This document shows, one piece after another, positions 57,180 to 64,000 of a stretch of DNA of 64,000 nt (position 1 is the stretch's first letter; each line of letters opens with the position of its first letter). This stretch comes from Salvator merianae. Lineage: Eukaryota; Chordata; Lepidosauria; Squamata; Teiidae. The position numbers and the translations under genes are program-made. The stretch spans positions 40,401,192 to 40,465,191 of the forward strand of contig QVOM02000073.1 in NCBI GenBank assembly GCA_003586115.2, given 5' to 3'. The notes beneath the pieces were generated by a model. That model did no database searches. It was not told where the DNA came from and saw only the letters and a program-made list of their open reading frames with translations.

Positions 57180-57910
57180 CAAAATGGCACCATGAGAGCA
57201 CTTGAAGGTTATGGGAATTGCATATCCCCACACCCATCATACACACAACACACCATAAGTGCTATCAGTAATGCTTTAATGGCAGACTAGGAGAAATCCC
57301 TTTGACAGCACTTTCCTCTGCTCCTCCACTTCACCAAATGGAACATGGGTGGACGTATCAAAACCAGGTAACAAAAGTTTCCCTGGTTTGACATTATCAC
57401 TGCACAAATGGGGGGTTCTTCAGCCCTTAGAGGTGTTAGCTGTTTCATGCTAGTGTTCCCATCCTCCTCTGATCCACATTTTCTGGTCTTTATGTAGATT
57501 AAAATTGGAATGGGAACAGCAACTCCACAATCCTATAGAGTACGGATGCAGGATCTGCACTATGTCTTAACGGTGCATGTCCTTACACCCATTGAGGACA
57601 TATCCTATTATGTCAACAGATCTTTAGTAGCAGAGCAGGAAAAAGTGCATTCATTGTGCTTTGTCCTGTTCTCCCACACTACTGCCACCATTAGTACCTG
57701 TAGGACTTCCTTTCATCCAAATAACATGGCCCTATTTTTGCAGACACAAAAACTGGCTAATGTCTGGGGCAATATACCATGTCTGTGAAAATAGTCCAAG
57801 CCAGAAACATCAAAACCAGGGATTGAAGTTTCCCCAAGTTTGGGGTTACTATGGCTGGGAGGGGGCATGCAAACGTTACACTTCCCACTCAGGGGATGAA
57901 GCACTTGCTT
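57180..57910. repeat. Unnamed dispersed repeat
   Basis: Segments such as GGTAACAAAAGTTTCCCTGG and GGCATGCAAACGTTACAC resemble 61320-61500. The ends and class were not determined. The many small frames in several phases are not coding. Confidence 0.35.
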
Positions 57911-58684
57911 AGAGCAGCAGGAACTGCTGCCATGCAGTTTCTGCCTAAGATAGACTAGGGCTGGCATTACATTAGAAGAGCAGAAGGAAGCATATCTTCC
58001 TCTCCAATAAGCCTTCGTCAGCCTGTGCCCTCCAAACATCTTTGGACTATAATTCCCATCAGCCTCAGCGGCCTGACCAATAGTCAGTGACTGTGTGAGT
58101 TTTAGTCCAGCAAAGTCAGGGTGAACCAGGCTGGGAAGGCTGAACTGTGGTCTTTTCCCTTTATTATGCTATGTATGATAAAGTCTTTTGAAACATGGTT
58201 GCTACAAACAACTTTTGAAGATTTAAAAAAATTGATTCAGTTTTGTCTTCTTTTTTAGTTTAGAGGCAGAATTCTTAATAAGTAAATTATACTGTGCTCT
58301 TATGCAGCTTTTGTGCATCTATTCTCCTTTGTGGTCCACCAGACTTCTATAATCCAAATTTTATTTCTTTAGCCTGGTTGTTTTTTCAGCGTGTGATCAT
58401 TGGGGAGAACTATAGGAGGTGTTTCCTGTACTTTCCTGTCCAGCCAATTACCACTTGAGATTGGGAGGGGAGGAGTCCACCACAAAATAAGGCAGGGATA
58501 GAGAAGGAAAATATCTGTGGTTGCCCCTTTTAAACTTTAATTCTCCTGTTTCCCTCTAATCTGCACTCAAAGCCTCAGGATCAGAGATTGCTTTAAGAGC
58601 TCAGGCTGTCTGTTTCTGCCCCCCACCCCATCCCCTTGTATTCCACTCTGCTTTCCTTAGAAATGGGGAAAACGTTCTCCTAGC
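57911..58684. other. Intron 8 sequence
   Basis: A short common repeat motif (TTTGGACTATAATTCCCATC) lies at 58042-58061, in inverse orientation to the one at 28783. Nothing else is recognised. Confidence 0.4.
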
Positions 58685-58758
58685 TTTCTCTTCTCTTCTC
58701 TTCTCTTCTCTTCTCTTCTCTTCTCTTCTCTTCTCTTCTCTTCTCTTCTCTTCTCTTC
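58685..58758. repeat. (CTCTT)n pentanucleotide array
   Basis: About 15 perfect units of TTCTC, the reverse complement of the AAGAG array at 2574-2649. It lies in intron 8. Confidence 0.95.
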
Positions 58759-60199
58759 ACCTGCCAGCTTTATACTTCCCCATTAATTCTGAAATAATTC
58801 TAACAATCCCCCCTCCCTCTCCCCTTCTCTTGTTCTCAATTTCTTCAACTCTTTGCAGCCGGGAGGGAACAATTGCTACTGCTTTTTTCTGTTTCTTTTT
58901 TTGTGAAAGATTGTCCTGCCCTGTTGGGATGGGAGACTTCCTTTTTTGTCTCTATTAATGCTGGACTTCAGGGAATAGTTTGTATAGACTAATAGCTTTT
59001 GTTCCATCCAAAACTTCATGCTATAGGTTTTAGGGGGAAAGCAGAGAAAATTCAGTTGCATATAAGGTAAAAAAAAAAATTAAAAAGTCAACCCCATTTG
59101 GGGAAAACATCTTGAGGGACAGAGCAGGGGAAGTGTCAGAAAGAAATGGGAGGAGGTGCCCAAACACAAACTAAGAAATAATTGACAGGGAAGGGGCCAA
59201 TTAGCAGGAGGGAACAGGAAAAGAAAAGAAGTACACAAGGAATCGAAAAAGAAGCTGGCAGATGACTGAGAACTAAGTGTAAATGGAAAAGCAAGTGTGA
59301 GTGAGCATTATTTTGTCTGGGTATGAACAAGCTGATCGAGGACTCAAAATTAATATGGGCAAAATTTGGATTATAGAAGTCTGGTGTGATCGCAGCCCAG
59401 GAGTTGAGTTCAGCTCAATGGAGTCTTACCATGAAAGTCACATACAAATGTAACTCTAATGCAAGTCCGTGGCATATTGGCTAGACTGGCCCAGGGAGCA
59501 TGTGGAAAGGCAGAAACCTCCATAGACTGATTTAGCAGGGGACCCATGTGACTGGCACACAAAATTGTGCCACTGAAATGGGCTCTCCTAGGGCTTTGAG
59601 GCCAGAAACTTTAGTTCCTGGCCATCAGAGCCTTCACATCAGGTTGCAAAACTCATGCAAGCTTCAGAGTGGAATGGAGTGGTGTGGGGTGCAGGGCCTG
59701 TCCCAGAACAGGTCATCCAAGTGCAGACAGTCTTTTTCTGGACAGGCAGGACTGCTCCAGCGTGGAACTATTCCAGTTGGAGCAGTTCCAGCTGGACCAT
59801 TCCACCTTCCATAAGTATAGAAACAGCCAATGTGTCCTACACTGCAGGGGCTGCCTCAAAACACAACCATTGTGTTGTGAAAGCTGGAATTCCTAGCTTC
59901 CAGAAGAAGCATTTTAAAGGCCAGAAATGCTATTATGACTCCAACACTCAAGTTGTATGCAAGCTTATTTGCACAGTCTGTATTATTCAGCAATTTAATA
60001 GATCATAAGTCACCATAGTGCAGTAACAAATAAATAGCACACCATATCAGTTGATTTCTTTGTAGGCTAACTTCAGACTTTTTCTCATCTTCAAAGATGG
60101 TGGACAAGTGCAATTTGTTCATTGACTGTATGATTTTCTGCGAGTTTTCCCTGGGTTTAGTATCCCATGGTGCAGCTATAAGATCATATGTTGTAAAAC
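58759..60199. other. Intron 8 sequence, nothing recognised
   Basis: Polypyrimidine followed by purine-rich tracts, with an A-run at about 59070-59078. No exon, RNA or clear repeat boundary was seen. Confidence 0.4.
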
Positions 60200-60262
60200 C
60201 TGCCCTGGGACATCCAGGTGAAGGGTGGGATACAAATATTATAAATAATAAATAAAATAAAA
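60200..60262 (+). mobile_element. L2-type LINE 3' tail
   Basis: GCCCTGGGACATCCAGGTGA, then GGGTGGGATACAAATATTAT, ends in an AAATAATAAATAAA tail. This is the standard 3' end of reptile L2-like LINEs. The 5' part was not recognised. Confidence 0.6.
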
Positions 60263-60479
60263 CAAATATATGTATGCTAGCACAGAAGCCCAGTGAGGTT
60301 GTTTTTCTTAGCATTTGTCCTGTTTCATTGTAGGCTTTGCTTGTTTGCACTGAGCTCACAGAGGTGAGTTTCAAAGTGATGGTACAACATGGAAGGCTGT
60401 TTCTCAGCTGGCTTGCACAGCAGCCTGGTGCTGGAGACCTTCCTGCCTTCTCATCTGGACTTGGGACCAGCAACAGCAG

Positions 60480-60550
60480 GTTGCAACTTGTCCAAGGTCA
60501 CCCAAGGAGTTTTCATAGCAATATGGGTATTTGAACCCAGGGACTCCTAG
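60480..60550. repeat. MIR/L2-like core remnant
   Basis: CTTGTCCAAGGTCACCCAAG, then TTTGAACCCAGGGACTC, is a typical ancient SINE/LINE core. Confidence 0.5.
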
Positions 60551-61943
60551 GCTGCATCTACACAAGGCTACTGCCCTGTGTCAGCAGCCCCTGAAGAATG
60601 TGGTGTCCCAATTGCAGATCAATATACCAGGAGGCATGGCCTCCCAGTAGAGTGCCGCATCTTCCTGGATGCAGCAATGGATCAGACCACAGCTTGACAA
60701 TGGTGCCATAGCCCACTCCAATAAGAGACTACTTGCCAGCAGTCTCTCAGGCATTCCTCAGCAGTGGACTGGCTCAACATTTGTGTCCCGACGGCAATGA
60801 CCACCTGGGCTGGTCTACCAAGTGCAATGAGTCTGGTGCCATTTTGCTGGGCTCTCAGAAGTGGTGCCAGAAGTGCTCCACTTCTGGGCACCTGGCTGAA
60901 AAAGCCCCAGTGACAAGTTTGGAGGCCTCCAAAGCTGGGCTGGGATGGACCCTTTGTAATGTGGACAGCTCTTTATGCAGGCCACCCATCTGATCTTGAG
61001 CCAGATCATTCAATCTAGCCCAAGATTGGACCTGCATGATGCAGGATAATGTACACCCTCTTCCCTTGGTTCTAGCCTATAGCTCTCAATCAATTATTAA
61101 CCATCTTAATAACAGCCTTTCTCCTCTCCCAGTGTACCTGCCCAAAATTGCTTGACAATAAGCCAGTCATAATGGACTGTCTCTTACATAGTTTCAGGAA
61201 AGATGGAGAAGGAGAGAAGGGGAAATTATTCAGCATCAGGAACCTTACAAAAACATATTTTTCTAACTATTTGGGGGGCACTTTCTCCTACCACTGCAGC
61301 AGCATAAGACACAATCTTCACTGTGCCATGCATGCACCATGAGTGTGCAGGAAGCACATATCCCTGCACCCTTTCAGGACCAATGCCTGTGTTGAATGAA
61401 ACTCTCCCAGCCAGACACATCACAGCCAGGGAACAAAAGTTTTCCAGCTGTCATGCTTGGACAGCTGGGAACAGTGACAGGCATGCAAACATCACACCGC
61501 TGCTTTAAGAAGTGTCCTTACTGTGTTCTTCTTAGCATGCTGCCAGCAGCCATTGTGCAAACCTTGCCGATGTCTTCCTACCATCTCACCATCTAGAAAG
61601 GTTTATGGAAGGCTGTGGTGCAGAAAAGCATGTATTATTTATTCCAGCTGCCTTCTGTTCCTGCAAGACATTGTGAACTCATCTGGTGATATCAGCATTG
61701 GTTCATGAAGCCCTTCAGCAACAGCAGTAAGCAAAACATAAGGCACCAGTTGGATGTGTTTCTTTCGCTCCCCCAGACCCACTATGATCTGTAGTAAAGC
61801 ACAGTTGGATAGTGTGAAGGTGCAGAGTTCAAAAACAGCCTTGCCCCTTGCCTATCACCCTCCCAGTCCCAATACACAGACCACTACGAGGTCTCTAAAA
61901 TTGCCGTGCAGTTCCTTCTGCATGAAAAGCAATTCTAAATGTA
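60551..61943. other. Intron 8, diverged repeats of uncertain class
   Basis: It starts with AGGCTGCATCTACACAAGG, like the ends of the elements at 45346 and 51443, but I cannot find the matching right end. The part around 61320-61500 resembles 57180-57910. The open frames are scattered over all phases and not coding. Confidence 0.35.
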
Positions 61944-62092
61944 GGTCCTTTCTGCACTGGGCCTTATTCCAGATCATAGGGATCTGCCATCCACATGCTA
62001 ATACAGACAATGGCAGATTCTGGACTGGCATGCGGATGGCAGGCCCCTATTCTGGGATGTAGTCCAGAATAAGGCCCAGCGCAGAAAGGGCC
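61944..62092. mobile_element. Palindromic MITE, almost entirely self-complementary
   Basis: The left end GGTCCTTTCTGCACTGGGCC matches the right end (reverse complement GGCCCTTTCTGCGCTGGGCC). Both continue through TTATTC and on to GGATCTGCCATCC / GGCCTGCCATCC. The length is 149 bp. The flanks GTA and ATA agree at two of three positions. It lies in intron 8. Confidence 0.82.
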
Positions 62093-62758
62093 ATATAAAG
62101 AAAAGAAATACATGGCCTCTTCCTTCTTTACAAATTTGTAGAAAAATGTCAGTATTTTCCACACCTTATTATCTGATTTCTAATTTCCTGGGCACAAAAT
62201 CTGTAATTCTATGCTTGTATTTATTTCCATTTCCATTTATTTAATGCTCCATCTTGCTTGCAACAATAGCTATTTTCTGAATCTTTCAACCTGAAAATTA
62301 CAATTACACATATTCACTTTAATTCTAACTAATTTCTAATTTTACTTTTAATCTTCATTGCATTTGTGGGAACACATGTATTTTGTGTTTTAGAGGGGGC
62401 AAATACTCTTGATAACAAAAGAAAGAAATACACCGTGTATAGGAAAAGGTCACTGTGCTTTGGTTCTTCAAATGTTGATTTTCAGCTCATCGCAGCATGT
62501 TTTAAATATTCTTTAACATCTGCTGGATTAGTTTTCCAAGCAGCTATGAGGATTTGACTACTGAATAGCATAAAATGAGAAAAAATGTTTTTTCCTTTTC
62601 CCCTTTTTTTTTCAAACTAAATTTCAGAATATGTTCTTTATGGAAACAACTGACCCTGGAAAGAAGCCAGGGAGGTTTATGTGTTTGCAAGCTATGTGCT
62701 TTCAGTGAGATTTTACTGAAATAATTGCCCTAACTGCAGGAAAGCTTAACCACTCTGT

Positions 62759-63197
62759 GGTCATTTCTGCACTGGTTGTCGGTATCCCAGGACAGAGTGG
62801 GATGCTCTATCCCAGGATACACAACCCATCTCACACTGGGATGGGTTGCCTTTGAAGCAGAACAAGGTCATCTACATTGGGATGGACTGCCATGCCCCAA
62901 CCCCCTCCACTGTCTTTAAAGCCTGGGCCAGAGCTCTGGAGCCTCTGAAAGCCAGGAAAGAAAAGATCCGGGCCTTTGGTGTTCCAGGTCAGGGCAATCA
63001 ACACACCAATAGATCTCAACATCACGTTCTATCAGTAGAGCAGGATAAGGTACCATTTTAGATGTCCTATCCCTCTCTATGCTGTGCAGACAGAGTGCTA
63101 AGAGGGGATGTGGCTTTTCTTATCTCACCCCAACATGCAGAAGGGAAACCTCTGGATCCTTTCCTAGTTCAGGATAATGTCCTGTGCGCAAAGGGTC
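62759..63197. mobile_element. Palindromic DNA element before exon 9
   Basis: The left end GGTCATTTCTGCACTGGTTG pairs with the right end (reverse complement GACCCTTTGCGCACAGGACA). Internal TATCCCAGGATAC and ACTGGGATGGGTTG blocks match the family of 44828-45299. The flanks TGT and TAT agree at two of three positions. It ends 258 bp before exon 9. Confidence 0.65.
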
Positions 63198-63455
63198 TAT
63201 CATAGAGCTTTGTTTGACTGGTATCTTATAATTGTAGTTATTAAATATTCATGCTGCTTCTAAAATCACATAGACAAAGGCATAAAAAATGCAATTGTTT
63301 TATTGTCTTTGGGGGTTGTTGCATTAGATTCTCTGGTTAAGAATGTTTGCAGTACGCAAAGCCTTCTTTTTTCTCCATTGTTTTGTACCCAACAACTTTA
63401 GTAGTGTTATGTTCAAAGAGAGGGAATGTTTACTATATAACTTCTTTTGCTACAG

Positions 63456-63505
63456 AGGTTCCCATGGATGAGTGCTCCCATCCAAGTGGGTCTAGTTGGG
63501 ATCTG
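63456..63505 (+). CDS. SFXN1: SFXN1 exon 9, residues 259-275
   Basis: The acceptor is CTTCTTTTGCTACAG and the donor is GTGAGT. The 50-nt exon reads RFPWMSAPIQVGLVGI, then the first two bases of a Cys codon. This is the conserved membrane segment that precedes FATPLCCALF-type sequence in the family. The remaining exons (about 47 codons, including the end of the protein) are not in the window. No exon is visible in 63506-64000. Confidence 0.96.
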
Positions 63506-64000
63506 GTGAGTCAAAAAATCAAAAATACATTGTTTATAGTTGTGGGAACAAAGCACCCTTTTGTGATAGATGTTAATTTTTAACTCTGTGTGAATGGTCC
63601 TAACAATCAGTCAGTGCTTCTATGAAGCCTATCAAAATGAAGGTGGTTGGGGGAATCTCCTTAGTATGCCATGATGACAAGGTAACTTCACACTATGCAT
63701 TGAACACAAAATGAATTTGACCCTTGAACTCTGTCATAATGAGGCCACTAAACTCTCTCTGTGACTGAAACCAAATGACAACACAGAGAAAGTGGTGTTA
63801 TAACCTTTTATCAAACTTAGTAGGACCAGACCAAACAAAAGCAGATTATGACCCTGTAGAATAAGAGCTCAAATGCATGGATGACACAGAATCAATGGGG
63901 AGCATTTTGATTAAAGAAAAAGGCAGAAGCAGGGCTGAACAGGCTCACAGCAAGGCCGGTGTGGATGGCCGATTCAGTAACCACTTAGCCACTGAGTTCA
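63506..64000. other. SFXN1: SFXN1 intron 9, start only
   Basis: No exon, repeat boundary or coding frame is visible. The gene continues to the right. Confidence 0.6.

Noticed and set aside
63506..64000. Search for SFXN1 exon 10
   Set aside because: No acceptor followed by the expected hydrophobic segment is present, so the exon must lie beyond the window.

Overview
The window is nuclear DNA of a vertebrate, almost certainly a squamate reptile (lizard or snake). It has long AT-rich introns with GT-AG splicing and one CpG-island promoter. Its repeats are typical of squamates: CR1 and L2 LINEs, a BovB/RTE LINE 3' end, Sauria-type tRNA-derived SINEs, a Ty3/gypsy fossil, hAT elements and many short palindromic DNA transposons. 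I cannot place it below the level of Squamata.

There is one recognisable protein gene, SFXN1 (sideroflexin-1, the mitochondrial serine transporter), on the + strand. A CpG island lies at about 28.75-29.48 kb, with a probable non-coding exon 1 whose donor follows base 29418. The coding exons are 39085-39262 (ATG at 39099), 42708-42878, 43781-43879, 47198-47273, 48455-48540, 49980-50107, 52059-52108 and 63456-63505. Their phases join without a frameshift or stop and give about 275 of the roughly 322 family residues. The last 45-50 codons lie beyond the right edge.

Bases 1-28.7 kb are upstream intergenic DNA built largely of repeats. They include a solo LTR with a 5-bp duplication (7572-8099), nested CR1 fragments near 10.0-10.8 kb, a long CR1 on the minus strand (12.6-16.45 kb) split by a palindromic transposon (14206-14825), and a decayed Ty3/gypsy element (17.45-21.24 kb, minus strand). 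No dopamine D1 receptor ORF, the mammalian upstream neighbour, is present.

The introns hold a BovB 3' end (33.5-33.97 kb), a hAT element with a perfect 8-bp duplication (36840-37039), an L2 remnant, CR1 tails and a dense crop of palindromic elements. Most of these begin GGGCC or GGCCC followed by a CTTTCTGCACT-like sequence, and several are flanked by 3-bp direct repeats. Several sit within 30-60 bp of SFXN1 splice sites.

I found no new gene system. The most unusual material is this set of terminal-inverted-repeat elements with 3-bp duplications, one carrying an internal 21-bp tandem array, and their closeness to SFXN1 exons. Nearly all other open frames in the window are spurious.
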